This document shows, piece after piece, positions 25,514 through 34,314 of a stretch of 64,000 nt of DNA. The notes beneath the pieces are model-generated. The model saw only the letters and a program-made list of their open reading frames with translations. It was not told the origin of the DNA and searched no databases. Both the position numbers and the translations under genes were made by a program. This stretch comes from Lachnospira sp. UBA3212 (GTDB taxonomy: Bacteria > Bacillota > Clostridia > Lachnospirales > Lachnospiraceae). Each line of letters starts with the position of its first letter. Positions within the stretch are counted from its first letter, which is position 1. The stretch lies in assembly GCA_002363615.1 (NCBI GenBank), contig DEWK01000006.1, positions 1-64,000 on the forward strand, in the 5' to 3' direction.

Positions 25514-25555
25514 AAGAATCCCCTTTCGTATTTTATCCATACTCTTAACACATCA

Positions 25556-26410
25556 TTAATTCTGTAATTTTTTTTGTAATACCCTTAAAAAACTTAAGTC
25601 TGTCATTTTAATAATCTTAATAGACATCTCAGATTTTTTTATAATAATTCTATCCCCCGGTGTAACAACTAAATTCTTGTCCCCATCAAAACTTACCAAA
25701 CGCCCTTCATTCCCTGACCGGCTTGGAAGAATCTCTAAAGTAATCTCTTTTTCAGCCCCAAGGACAATGGATCTGGAATTTAAGGTGTGAGGTGAGATAG
25801 GGGTTAATAGAACTAATTTTGCCTCTGGTTCCACAATAGGACCACCGGCAGATAAGTTATAAGCAGTAGACCCTGTAGGGGTGGCCACAATCATGCCATC
25901 CGCAGAATAGGTATATAATAACTTTTTGTTTACATAGACATTATAGTCTAACACTTGAAGCATACCACTTCTGATCAATACAATGTCATTTAAGGCAAGC
26001 TCGTGGGCAATTTCTTTTTCCTTATGAAAAACCTTGCCTGAAAGCATCATTCTCTCTTCCGTCTTATAATCATCCTTTAATAGACGGTCTAGGGTTTGCT
26101 CGATATGGTCTTTATCTACTTCTGCCAAGTAACCTAGTTTGCCAAAATTAAACCCCAAAAATGGAATTTGTAATTCCCCTAAATCTCTGGCTGCCTGAAG
26201 CATTGTTCCATCTCCTCCAATCACCAGGATTGCCTCGGTATCTTCAGGAACTAAGGTAGGTAAGGTGTATTTCTCATTTTGTTCATGTCTCATGTCATTG
26301 ACAAACATTTGACAGATACCACCTTTTTTCTTTAAGTAATCCATAATATGGTTACTTGCTACCAGGTCCTTATCTTTTAATATATTTGAAATTAAAAAGA
26401 AATACTTCAT
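25556..26410 (-). CDS. nadK: NAD kinase
   Basis: This 284-residue cytosolic enzyme phosphorylates NAD to NADP. The catalytic GGDGTMLQAARD is near residues 64-75, and the NAD-binding TPTGSTAYNLSAGGPIVEPE follows around 155-174. It is 11 bp after tlyA and 42 bp before recN, in the usual Clostridia order. The ATG has AAAGGG as a ribosome binding site. Confidence 0.96.
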   Translation of the reverse strand: MKYFFLISNILKDKDLVASNHIMDYLKKKGGICQMFVNDMRHEQNEKYTLPTLVPEDTEAILVIGGDGTMLQAARDLGELQIPFLGFNFGKLGYLAEVDKDHIEQTLDRLLKDDYKTEERMMLSGKVFHKEKEIAHELALNDIVLIRSGMLQVLDYNVYVNKKLLYTYSADGMIVATPTGSTAYNLSAGGPIVEPEAKLVLLTPISPHTLNSRSIVLGAEKEITLEILPSRSGNEGRLVSFDGDKNLVVTPGDRIIIKKSEMSIKIIKMTDLSFLRVLQKKLQN

Positions 26411-26421
26411 CTCATCACCCT

Positions 26422-27234
26422 TTACTTATCAAGGACTCCATGAGCTCTTGAAACAGCCTCTACAATCTGATTTTCAGTTAAACAAGAAGTTCCCCTCTCC
26501 TGATTTGTATTTTTTAGATGAAGAAGGTATTCAATATTTCCCTCTGGTCCCTTAATAGGAGAATAATCCAAATTTAAGACCTGAAAGCCAATGGAGAGGG
26601 CGTACTCTACTACCATCTCAATTACCTCAATATGAACTGCAGGATCTCTTACCACTCCTTTTTTTCCTACCTTTTCTCTTCCCGCCTCAAACTGAGGTTT
26701 AATTAAGCAGGCAACCTCTCCTTCCTCTTTTAAAATGTTTTTTACCGGAAGTAAGACTTTTGTTAAAGAGATAAAGGATACATCAATGGAAGAAAAATCT
26801 ACCGGGTCTGGAATCTGGTTTGGTTCCACGTAACGAATATTGGTTTTTTCCATGCAAACAACCCTTGGATCGTTTCGAAGTTTCCAGTCTAGTTGACCTC
26901 TTCCTACGTCAATGGAGAACACCTTCTTGGCTCCATTTTGAAGCATTACATCTGTAAAACCACCGGTAGAAGCGCCTACATCCATACAGGTAAGGCCTAA
27001 AAGATTCAAATCAAATGAGTGAATGGCCTTATCTAATTTATAGCCACCCCTGCTAACAAAGGGAAGGGTCTTTCCCCGGACTTCAACGACAGCATCCTCC
27101 GGAAAAGTCGAACCTGCCTTGTCTTCCTTTTCATTATTCACGTAAACCTGTCCACTCATAATAATCACCTTGGCTTTTTCCCGAGAACTTGCCAGACCCT
27201 TTTTTACTAATAATACATCTAAACGTTCTTTCAT
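26422..27234 (-). CDS. tlyA: TlyA family rRNA 2'-O-methyltransferase (hemolysin A type)
   Basis: This 270-residue protein has an N-terminal S4 RNA-binding domain (ERLDVLLVKKGLASSREKAKVIIMSGQVYVN). A FtsJ-like methyltransferase follows, with motif I CMDVGASTGGFTDVMLQNGA (residues about 84-103) and SIDVSFISLTKVL. TlyA methylates riboses of 16S and/or 23S rRNA; the old name hemolysin A is misleading. It lies 12 bp after dxs, an arrangement common in Firmicutes. Confidence 0.93.
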   Translation of the reverse strand: MKERLDVLLVKKGLASSREKAKVIIMSGQVYVNNEKEDKAGSTFPEDAVVEVRGKTLPFVSRGGYKLDKAIHSFDLNLLGLTCMDVGASTGGFTDVMLQNGAKKVFSIDVGRGQLDWKLRNDPRVVCMEKTNIRYVEPNQIPDPVDFSSIDVSFISLTKVLLPVKNILKEEGEVACLIKPQFEAGREKVGKKGVVRDPAVHIEVIEMVVEYALSIGFQVLNLDYSPIKGPEGNIEYLLHLKNTNQERGTSCLTENQIVEAVSRAHGVLDK

Positions 27235-27246
27235 CTTTTTTCCTTT

Positions 27247-29115
27247 TTATTCAAACACTGCTTTAATCTTAGTTAGGATTTCTTCTTCATTTAAACCGGT
27301 TATTTTAAATAATTCATCCATCGTTCCCTGTTCCACATAAGTATTTGGAATCGTGATAGGAAGAACCTTTACCCGATCATCCCCTAAGCCCATATGGAAA
27401 CTATAGTAAGTTGCCACAGCCATTCCATAGGAACCATTTAATACATTATCTTCAATGGTAACAATTAAAGAATGCGTTCGACTTAATTTATTTAAAAGTT
27501 CCTCATCTAATGGCTTGATAAACCTGGCATTTAGCAATGATACATGGTAGCCTTCTGCCTTTAATTGCCTGCGCACCCTCTCTCCAAGGCTAACCATGGA
27601 ACCGGTACAAAGAATAGCAATGTCCCGTTCCTTATAAAGAAGCTCACTTTTACCAAGTTCAATAGGACTACGGAATTCCTTCAAATGATCACTGGCAATG
27701 GCCTTTGGATACCGAATTGCAAGGGGATGCTGAAAATGATAGGAATAATTAATAACATCATAAAGTTCATATTTATTCTTTGGTGCAAAAATATATAAAT
27801 TCGGAATGGAAGATAGATAAGAAATATCATAAATTCCCTGATGGGTCTGTCCATCTCCCGGTACAAGACCTGCACGGTCAATTAAAAAAGTAACCGGAAG
27901 ATCCTGAATACAAACATCATGAAGAATTTCATCGTAGGCCCTTTGCAAAAATGAAGAATAAATGGCAACATAAGGATGAAAACCCTGACAGGCAAGGCCT
28001 GCTGCAAAGGTAACCGCATGCTGTTCTGCAATTCCTACATCAAAGAAGCGATTCGGAAATTCCTTGGCAAATGCAGAAAGTCCCGTACCATCCTTCATAG
28101 CAGCAGTAATAGCAACTACATTTTCATGATCTCTTCCTAACTTTAACATAGAGGCAGAAACAACCTTGGTAAAGGTAATGCCGGTTTTAGGAATCGGACA
28201 TCCATTCTCCGGATTAAAGGCTCCAATACTATGATAGCTTTCCGGATGACTTTCCGAAGGAATAAAGCCTTTCCCCTTCTTGGTAATCACATGAATTAAG
28301 CATGGATGATCCAGTTTTAAGGCCTCCTTGGTAAGTTTAACCATAGCCTCAATATCATGTCCATCTACCGGTCCTAAATAGGTAATTCCTAAATTTTCAA
28401 AATACATGCCTCCCACCATCATTGACTTGAGGGAAGATTTCGCTTTTTTTATATTTCGAATCAAGGTCTCTCCACTTGGAACCTTCTCAAGGGTATGAAG
28501 AACATTACTTTTTAAATCATTGTATCGTTCCCCGGCACGAAGATTACTTAAATAAGTATTCATGCCACCCACATTTTCAGAGATTGACATATTATTATCA
28601 TTTAATATAATCACCAGATTTCTTTTTAAAGATGCCACATTGTTAAGGGCTTCAAGGGCTAAGCCCCCGGTTAAGGAAGCATCTCCAATGACACAAACCA
28701 CCTTGGAAGGATCATTTTTTAGAACCATGGCTTGAGCCATTCCAAGGGCAGCGGAAATAGAAGTAGAACTATGACCGGTATCAAAGGAATCACAAGGACT
28801 TTCACTTCTCTTTGGGAATCCACTGAGTCCCCCGTAGGTTCTTAAGTGATCAAACCCATCTTTTCTTCCAGTCAAAATCTTATGGGTATAACATTGATGG
28901 CCTACATCAAAAATTAATTTATCCTTTGGTAAATTCAAAACCAAATGCAGGGCCATTGTTAGTTCTACAACGCCTAAATTGGAAGCTAAGTGACCACCCT
29001 TGGCACTAATCTTATCAATGAGAAAACTTCGTATCTCCTTGGCTAATTTAGGATAATCTTCCGGTTTGATTTTTTTTATATCATTTTCATTATTAATTTG
29101 GTCTAAAACCGCCAT
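27247..29115 (-). CDS. dxs: 1-deoxy-D-xylulose-5-phosphate synthase
   Basis: This 622-residue thiamine-diphosphate enzyme condenses pyruvate and glyceraldehyde-3-phosphate, the first step of the MEP isoprenoid pathway. Visible are FDVGHQCYTHKILTGRKD, the TPP motif GDASLTGGLALEALNN (residues about 148-163), DRAGLVPGDGQTHQG and the transketolase C-terminal domain. It follows ispA by 16 bp. A second MEP gene, ispF, is at 50608 in this window. Confidence 0.97.
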   Translation of the reverse strand: MAVLDQINNENDIKKIKPEDYPKLAKEIRSFLIDKISAKGGHLASNLGVVELTMALHLVLNLPKDKLIFDVGHQCYTHKILTGRKDGFDHLRTYGGLSGFPKRSESPCDSFDTGHSSTSISAALGMAQAMVLKNDPSKVVCVIGDASLTGGLALEALNNVASLKRNLVIILNDNNMSISENVGGMNTYLSNLRAGERYNDLKSNVLHTLEKVPSGETLIRNIKKAKSSLKSMMVGGMYFENLGITYLGPVDGHDIEAMVKLTKEALKLDHPCLIHVITKKGKGFIPSESHPESYHSIGAFNPENGCPIPKTGITFTKVVSASMLKLGRDHENVVAITAAMKDGTGLSAFAKEFPNRFFDVGIAEQHAVTFAAGLACQGFHPYVAIYSSFLQRAYDEILHDVCIQDLPVTFLIDRAGLVPGDGQTHQGIYDISYLSSIPNLYIFAPKNKYELYDVINYSYHFQHPLAIRYPKAIASDHLKEFRSPIELGKSELLYKERDIAILCTGSMVSLGERVRRQLKAEGYHVSLLNARFIKPLDEELLNKLSRTHSLIVTIEDNVLNGSYGMAVATYYSFHMGLGDDRVKVLPITIPNTYVEQGTMDELFKITGLNEEEILTKIKAVFE

Positions 29116-29131
29116 AATAACTCCTCAAACT

Positions 29132-30019
29132 TTATTTTTTTCTTTCGATTAAATATAAAATTAATTCTCTTAAAAAATCATTTTTTGCACTTAAAGTGTC
29201 ATATACAGAAATCGCTTTTTGGGAAAGATGTTTCACATCTTCTTTGGCTCCTTCTACCCCTTTTACGGTGACATAAGTTGTTTTATGATTTTTTTCGTCA
29301 TTCTTTACTGGCTTTCCTAATACCTCAGAGGTTGATGTAACGTCTAAAATATCGTCTTCAATCTGAAAGGCAATTCCTACAGATAAACCGATTTCCATTA
29401 ATTTTTCGATTTCTTCCTGAGAAGCTCCGGCCGCACAGGCTCCACAAGCAAAGGCCGCCTGAATTAAAGCAGCCGTCTTACCCTTGTGGATAAATTTAAT
29501 CATCTTAAGGTCTAATTCCTTGCCAGTCATGGCGACATCTAGAGTCTGCCCCCCTAGCATACCAAAGATTCCACCCTTATTTGCAAGAATAGAAAGGGCC
29601 TTGCTGTAGTAATCCTTGGTTTTAGATTCTACCAATCCCGTGGTTGCCACTTCATAGGCATAATTTAACAAACCATCTCCTGCAAGAATCCCAATGCTTT
29701 CGCCAAATTCTGCATGAGTCGTCTTGATTCCACGACGAAATTCATCATTATCCAAAGCAGGAAGATCATCATGTACCAAAGAGGCATTGTGAATCATCTC
29801 AAGGGCAATTCCCAGGTACTTCCCATCGTTCTCGCTTCCACCATACATTTTATAGGTTTCCTCAAGAATTAAAGGTCTTAAACGCTTGCCCTTTCCCCTC
29901 ATACTATAACGAAGGGGATCTCCCAAACAGTCCTCATATAAGCGAGGTTTTGGAAGCAATTCTTCAATCTCTTGATTAATCGAATCAATCCGAACTTTTA
30001 ACTCATCTTGAAACATCAT
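29132..30019 (-). CDS. ispA: Polyprenyl synthetase (farnesyl/geranylgeranyl diphosphate synthase)
   Basis: This 295-residue trans-prenyltransferase makes C15 or C20 diphosphates from IPP and DMAPP. The first aspartate-rich motif is HDDLPALDND near residues 80-89 with an upstream GKGKRLRPLI, and the second is FQIEDDILDVTST near residue 218. The ATG overlaps the xseB stop by ATGA. A second ATG follows directly. The product supplies undecaprenyl or quinone-type precursors. Confidence 0.94.
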   Translation of the reverse strand: MMFQDELKVRIDSINQEIEELLPKPRLYEDCLGDPLRYSMRGKGKRLRPLILEETYKMYGGSENDGKYLGIALEMIHNASLVHDDLPALDNDEFRRGIKTTHAEFGESIGILAGDGLLNYAYEVATTGLVESKTKDYYSKALSILANKGGIFGMLGGQTLDVAMTGKELDLKMIKFIHKGKTAALIQAAFACGACAAGASQEEIEKLMEIGLSVGIAFQIEDDILDVTSTSEVLGKPVKNDEKNHKTTYVTVKGVEGAKEDVKHLSQKAISVYDTLSAKNDFLRELILYLIERKK

Positions 30020-30243
30020 GCTTGGCCTCCTTCAAGTACCTTGATTTCATGCTCAACCTTTTCGATTTTTTGATTACAATAGGCAACCAAAGCAACTCCT
30101 TCTTGATACTTTGCAAATGCTTCCTCAAGAGGTGTGTCCTCATGGTCCATGGCTTGAGAAATATCTTCCAATTTCTCTAACAATTCTTCAAGATTTTTAT
30201 CTTTCCATTCATCTAAAATCATGGTTTTATTATCTGTATTCAT
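30016..30243 (-). CDS. xseB: Exodeoxyribonuclease VII small subunit
   Basis: This 75-residue helical protein has the XseB pattern NLEELLEKLEDISQAMDHEDTPLEEAFAKYQEGVAL. It partners with XseA in single-strand DNA degradation. Its start overlaps the xseA stop and its stop overlaps the ispA start, so three genes are translationally linked. Confidence 0.94.
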   Translation of the reverse strand: MNTDNKTMILDEWKDKNLEELLEKLEDISQAMDHEDTPLEEAFAKYQEGVALVAYCNQKIEKVEHEIKVLEGGQA

Positions 30244-31436
30244 CTTACCTCCAAGATTCTTGCATCAAACTGTCCATCTGACAATTGAACCTTAACCAAG
30301 TCTTTTTCTTTTACCTGCTTAATGGTCTTAATCGCCTGATTACCCTGGTCACTAATATAGGCAAATCCTTTACCAATCTTCTTTAAAGGAGAAAGATCAT
30401 GTAAATGATTCGCAGAAATCTCAAGTTCTTTCTTTCTTGTCGCAAGTTTTACATCCATCGCCTTCTTTAGAGATTCACCTAAATACTTTAATCGTTCCTT
30501 TTGCTTACTTAACCGACTAAGGGGACTTAAGGCCTTTAACCTTTGCTCTAAAAAAGCCACATCCTGATAGGATCTATTGATCTTAGAAACCATTTGTCCT
30601 TGCAGTTGTTCTTCAGTCCTTGCTAAGTGGTCTAAAAATTTTTCATATTCAAAGACAGCCAATTCTGCAGCTGCAGAAGGAGTCGGGGCTCTTTGATCCG
30701 AAACAAAGTCAGCAATGGTAAAATCTGTATCATGTCCCACAGCTGAAATCACGGGTTTTTCGCAATTAAAAATAGCTTCTGCTACGATTCGTTCATTAAA
30801 TGCCCATAAATCTTCGATGGAACCTCCACCTCGACCTACGATAATTACTTGACAATCCGTGTTTTCTAATCTTTGAATTCCTTGAACAATCGTTTCCGCA
30901 GCTCCCTCCCCCTGTACTTTACATGGAGCTAGAAGAATTTGTATATAGGGATTTCTTCTTTTTGCTACGTTATAGATATCGTGAATCACGGCTCCGGTTT
31001 TTGCAGTCACTACACCGATTTTAGTAACATACTTTGGTATCGGTCTCTTATATTCAGGTGAAAAGTAACCGGACTCTTCCAGCTCATTTTTCAAAAGAAG
31101 ATACTTCTCATAAAGAAGTCCCACTCCATCTAATTGGATGGTATCTGCAAGGATTCGATAATCTCCCATCTTCTCATAGACACAAATGCTTCCACTTACC
31201 ACAACCTGGTCTCCATCCTTCATAGGAAAGGTTAAACCAAGGTTTTTCCTGCTAGAAAACATCAGTCCTTTTAAAACTCCTCCAGAATCCTTTAAATTAA
31301 AGTAAATATGCCCAGAACTGTGGTACTTTACATTGCTAACCTCCCCGGATACATTCACCCGTTTTAATAAAAAATCTGTATGAAAAAGATTTGCAATATA
31401 ATGATTGACCTGTGAGACTGTATATGATTTTTTCAT
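30240..31436 (-). CDS. xseA: Exodeoxyribonuclease VII large subunit
   Basis: This is the 398-residue catalytic subunit. The N-terminal OB-fold contains NVSGEVSNVKYHSSGHIYFNLKD. The catalytic core has ITSK-type KIGVVTAKTGAVIHDI, IIVGRGGGSIEDLWAFN (residues about 198-214) and AVGHDTDFTIADFVSDQRAPTPSAAAE. A coiled coil follows. The start is 1 base after the nusB stop (TAAGATG), implying coupling. Confidence 0.96.
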   Translation of the reverse strand: MKKSYTVSQVNHYIANLFHTDFLLKRVNVSGEVSNVKYHSSGHIYFNLKDSGGVLKGLMFSSRKNLGLTFPMKDGDQVVVSGSICVYEKMGDYRILADTIQLDGVGLLYEKYLLLKNELEESGYFSPEYKRPIPKYVTKIGVVTAKTGAVIHDIYNVAKRRNPYIQILLAPCKVQGEGAAETIVQGIQRLENTDCQVIIVGRGGGSIEDLWAFNERIVAEAIFNCEKPVISAVGHDTDFTIADFVSDQRAPTPSAAAELAVFEYEKFLDHLARTEEQLQGQMVSKINRSYQDVAFLEQRLKALSPLSRLSKQKERLKYLGESLKKAMDVKLATRKKELEISANHLHDLSPLKKIGKGFAYISDQGNQAIKTIKQVKEKDLVKVQLSDGQFDARILEVR

Positions 31437-31437
31437 C

Positions 31438-31833
31438 TTACACCAGCTTTGCTAAAACTCCATTTACAAAGGAAGCACCATCCTCCTGGCCAAATTCCTT
31501 AGCCAGTTCAATCGCCTCATTAATGGCTACCTTGTCTGGAATATCCTCATCAAATTTCAATTCATAGTAAGCCAAACGGAGAATATTCTTCTCTGCAGAA
31601 CCCATACGGGATAAAGACCATCCTTGGGAATTTTCTTCCAATTTCTCATCTATTTCAGGGATTTTTTCAAGAATCATTGAAAGCTTATTCTTAATATAAA
31701 GTTCATCCTTTTCTTCCACAGGACCTAACTCCTCAAAATAAAGGGCTTCCTGATCAAAGTATTCATCCTCATTATGGAACTCTAAAATAAAAAGTAATTT
31801 AAAAATGTTTTCTCTTAGTTCTCTTCTTGTCAT
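31438..31833 (-). CDS. nusB: Transcription antitermination factor NusB
   Basis: This 131-residue all-helical protein binds boxA RNA with NusE in rRNA antitermination. Family features are RRELRENIFKLLFILEF at the N-terminus and DIPDKVAINEAIELAKEFGQEDGASFVNGVLAKL at the C-terminus. The start follows AAGGAGGA. A terminator-like hairpin sits between asp23 and this gene, so its transcription may depend on read-through. Confidence 0.95.
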   Translation of the reverse strand: MTRRELRENIFKLLFILEFHNEDEYFDQEALYFEELGPVEEKDELYIKNKLSMILEKIPEIDEKLEENSQGWSLSRMGSAEKNILRLAYYELKFDEDIPDKVAINEAIELAKEFGQEDGASFVNGVLAKLV

Positions 31834-31849
31834 CCTTCCTCCTTACAGA

Positions 31850-31892
31850 AAAAGAGCCGTCATAAGTCAGTCATCCTGAATTATAACAGCCC
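31850..31892 (-). terminator. Intra-operon terminator-like hairpin before nusB
   Basis: On the minus strand GGGCTGTTATAA pairs over 12 bp with TTATGACGGCTC, using a few G-U pairs, and is followed by TTTTT. It lies between asp23 and nusB with too little room for a separate nusB promoter after it. Partial termination would set the ratio of asp23 to the downstream genes. Confidence 0.7.
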
Positions 31893-31900
31893 GTTTCTGG

Positions 31901-32278
31901 TTATTTTTCAACATTGATACTTGAAACACTAACATTCACACAGGCAACTACCAGTCCAGTCATATTCTCAATTGCTTGCTTTACTCTTTCCTGAACCTTT
32001 GAGCTAACCTCTACGATATTTACTTTATATTCCAAGTTTAATCTTAAATTAACAGTTACTGTATTGTCTGTAACTGAAATAGAAACCCCTTTGGACAGGC
32101 GCTTCATTCCAAGTTTCGAAATCAATTCACTGGTAATATTGCCGGCCATTGAAGAAACACCATCTACCTCCATAGCTGCCAGACCTGCAATCACAGCAAC
32201 AACGTCATCTGCGACCTGGACTTCACCAATGTTGTTCTCTCCTTCATAGATCTTGTAGGTATTCTTCTTCTCTTCCAT
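31901..32278 (-). CDS. Asp23/Gls24 family envelope stress protein
   Basis: This 125-residue protein matches the Asp23 (alkaline shock) family: NIGEVQVADDVVAVIAGLAAMEVDGVSSM, a central LGMKRLSKGVSISVTDNTVTVNLRLNLEY and VSSKVQERVKQAIENMTGL. Members sit at the inner face of the membrane and support envelope homeostasis. The gene precedes nusB in most Clostridia. It has its own promoter and a ribosome binding site GGGAGGT. Confidence 0.93.
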   Translation of the reverse strand: MEEKKNTYKIYEGENNIGEVQVADDVVAVIAGLAAMEVDGVSSMAGNITSELISKLGMKRLSKGVSISVTDNTVTVNLRLNLEYKVNIVEVSSKVQERVKQAIENMTGLVVACVNVSVSSINVEK

Positions 32279-32342
32279 GTCTACCTCCCTGTACTTTAAT
32301 TATGAAAGTGCAACTGTCTAAAAGACAAAATCAATTAGTTAT

Positions 32343-32370
32343 ATTATAACAAAACAAGTAATATTTGCAA
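32343..32370 (-). promoter_or_regulatory. Promoter of the asp23-nusB-recN gene run
   Basis: On the minus strand -35 TTGCAA (32365-32370) is 16 bp from a perfect -10 TATAAT (32343-32348), just past the end of the amidase gene. The leader is about 60 bases. Confidence 0.75.
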
Positions 32371-32371
32371 G

Positions 32372-33058
32372 TTAATCTTCTTTTGCCAATGGATAATCCT
32401 CCATCTTACTAGCAATGTCCTTTTTAAACTGTTTCCAAGCTTTTGGATGTTCTACAAAATACTTAGGGCAATTCTTTCCTGTTACATCATAATGACGAAT
32501 GACATCCGACACATCAAGCTGGTACCTAAGGCAAAGCCAGGCACACATTTCCACCGCTTTTTCATAAGTCTTCTTTGTAAACTTTCCACTTTCATCCGGA
32601 TGACAAATTTCAATGGATATGGTGTCATTATTGCGATCATTACTGGCATAGGATATTTCACTTAGAGGGATCAATTGAAGCGTATTCCCTTCAAGTCCAA
32701 TAATAAAATGACTAGACGCTGCTGTGGCATGGGAGCTAGCTAAGCCCGCAAAATAATTTCTATTTTGGTCTGCATCCGTTCCTGGATTTGCAGTATAGTG
32801 AACCACAATGCCAGAAACCTTAGTAAGGCTGGTGCCCGGGCGATTGTATGGACTGATTTCAAGGAGATCCACCTGAAAACTAGGCCATTCATAAATATCA
32901 TTTTCAATTCCCTTTAGACTTGTCTTTTTGCTGCTACTTTCCTTGGCTTCCTGATTACTGTACTTATTTCTTCCTTGTAAGATAGCAAAGACACAAATCA
33001 ATAGAACCAAAAGAATTGCGAAGAAAACCGCTAACCGCCTCTTTTTATCCCAAATCAT
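32372..33058 (-). CDS. Membrane-anchored N-acetylmuramoyl-L-alanine amidase (Amidase_2)
   Basis: This 228-residue protein has one N-terminal membrane helix (LAVFFAILLVLLICVFAIL, residues 9-27) and an extracellular zinc amidase domain of the PGRP/Amidase_2 type. Zinc ligands are likely His in GIVVHYTANPG (about 86), His in VIRHYDVTGKNCPKYF (about 188) and the nearby cysteine. It should cut the bond between MurNAc and the stem peptide. It lies 3 bp after the trigger-factor-like gene and is probably co-transcribed. Confidence 0.88.
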   Translation of the reverse strand: MIWDKKRRLAVFFAILLVLLICVFAILQGRNKYSNQEAKESSSKKTSLKGIENDIYEWPSFQVDLLEISPYNRPGTSLTKVSGIVVHYTANPGTDADQNRNYFAGLASSHATAASSHFIIGLEGNTLQLIPLSEISYASNDRNNDTISIEICHPDESGKFTKKTYEKAVEMCAWLCLRYQLDVSDVIRHYDVTGKNCPKYFVEHPKAWKQFKKDIASKMEDYPLAKED

Positions 33059-33061
33059 TTA

Positions 33062-34240
33062 CTACTCTTCTTCCTCAGCCTCAATTTCACTATCGGTAAA
33101 TGCGTCATCTTCCGTTTCATCTACATATTCTTCTTCTTGAGAGTCTTCCTGAACTTCTGTTACATTTGCCTGATCAATAATGAGATTGACAATCTTATCC
33201 TTAATGGCTTCATCCGCTAAAGCTTCCACCCCATAAGCCTCTTCTACAGCTTCAATGGTTGTATACTCTTCATCCAAGTATTCCTCTACAAATGCTTCAT
33301 ACTCGCTTCTACTTATGGTGATTTTTTCTGTATCTGCAATGGCCTGGAATAAAAGATCCTGCTTGGTCAATTCTTCCACATAAGCAGTCACATCTTCTTC
33401 TGACCCATAGAAAAACTCGATATACTCTGACACTTCAAGACCATACATATCGGCAGTTTCTGCAATTTCTTCGTCCACATAATCCTGATTCATCTGCAAT
33501 AAATCTTCCGGATAAGAAGAAATGGTACAAGCATCCAGGGCACACGCAAGGGCATCAGCCTCAAGAGAATCTTCTGCATCCGCTTGATTGCTTTCTTCTA
33601 AATCTGCACGAATGGATTTTACCATATCCTCATAGGACTCATATCCTAATTCATCCACAATATAATCGGTATCACTTGAGTCATGAACCTGATCCTCTGA
33701 GATTTCATTGATTTTAATTTTAAAACTTGCGGTTTTTCCTGCCAGGCTTTCATCCTCTTCATAGTCATCCGGGAAAGTAGCATCTACTGAATATTCATCT
33801 CCTGTTTCATGACCAATTAAGGAATCTTCAAATTCTTCTAAAAATTCATAATCCCCTACGGTTAAGACATAGCCTTCCTCGGAACCACCTTCAAACTCTT
33901 CTCCATCAATGGTACCTGTGAAATCAATATCGGCATAATCACCCTTTTTTATGGCCCGATCTGTGACCGTTACCTCTTCTGTTAATTCATACTCCACCTC
34001 TTCTGCAACATCCTCATCGGTTACAGTATAAACGGTTTTTTCCAAGGAAAGTCCCTTATACTCTCCAAGGGTCAGATATGATTTCCAATCGTAGTCGGTA
34101 GAAAGAGAATAGGTTTTTGCATTCTTTGCCTCTTTAGTCTTTTTTTCCTTATCTGCTTTGTTTATTTTGGCATAAACGATCGCAGCCACACCGGCACCAA
34201 TTAACATTCCCATAGCAAGGGGATAAAGAAACTTTTTCAA
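33062..34240 (-). CDS. Membrane-anchored trigger-factor-like peptidyl-prolyl isomerase
   Basis: This 392-residue protein starts with a signal-anchor helix (KKFLYPLAMGMLIGAGVAAIVYA). Residues about 95-185 are an FKBP-type domain of the trigger-factor kind, with KKGDYADIDFTGTIDGEEFEGG and VDATFPDDYEEDESLAGKTASFKIKINEI. A helical trigger-factor C-terminal arm follows (about 195-350) and a strongly acidic tail. The ribosome-binding N-domain of trigger factor is replaced by the anchor, so it probably folds proteins outside the cell, as PrsA does. It begins with TTG at 34240, 9 bases after GGAGG. Confidence 0.85.
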   Translation of the reverse strand: MKKFLYPLAMGMLIGAGVAAIVYAKINKADKEKKTKEAKNAKTYSLSTDYDWKSYLTLGEYKGLSLEKTVYTVTDEDVAEEVEYELTEEVTVTDRAIKKGDYADIDFTGTIDGEEFEGGSEEGYVLTVGDYEFLEEFEDSLIGHETGDEYSVDATFPDDYEEDESLAGKTASFKIKINEISEDQVHDSSDTDYIVDELGYESYEDMVKSIRADLEESNQADAEDSLEADALACALDACTISSYPEDLLQMNQDYVDEEIAETADMYGLEVSEYIEFFYGSEEDVTAYVEELTKQDLLFQAIADTEKITISRSEYEAFVEEYLDEEYTTIEAVEEAYGVEALADEAIKDKIVNLIIDQANVTEVQEDSQEEEYVDETEDDAFTDSEIEAEEEE

Positions 34241-34314
34241 AATAAATTACCTCCAATAATTTTTCTTTAAGATAGCATAGTAAAGTGATTATTTTCTAAA
34301 GACCAAATGAATTT

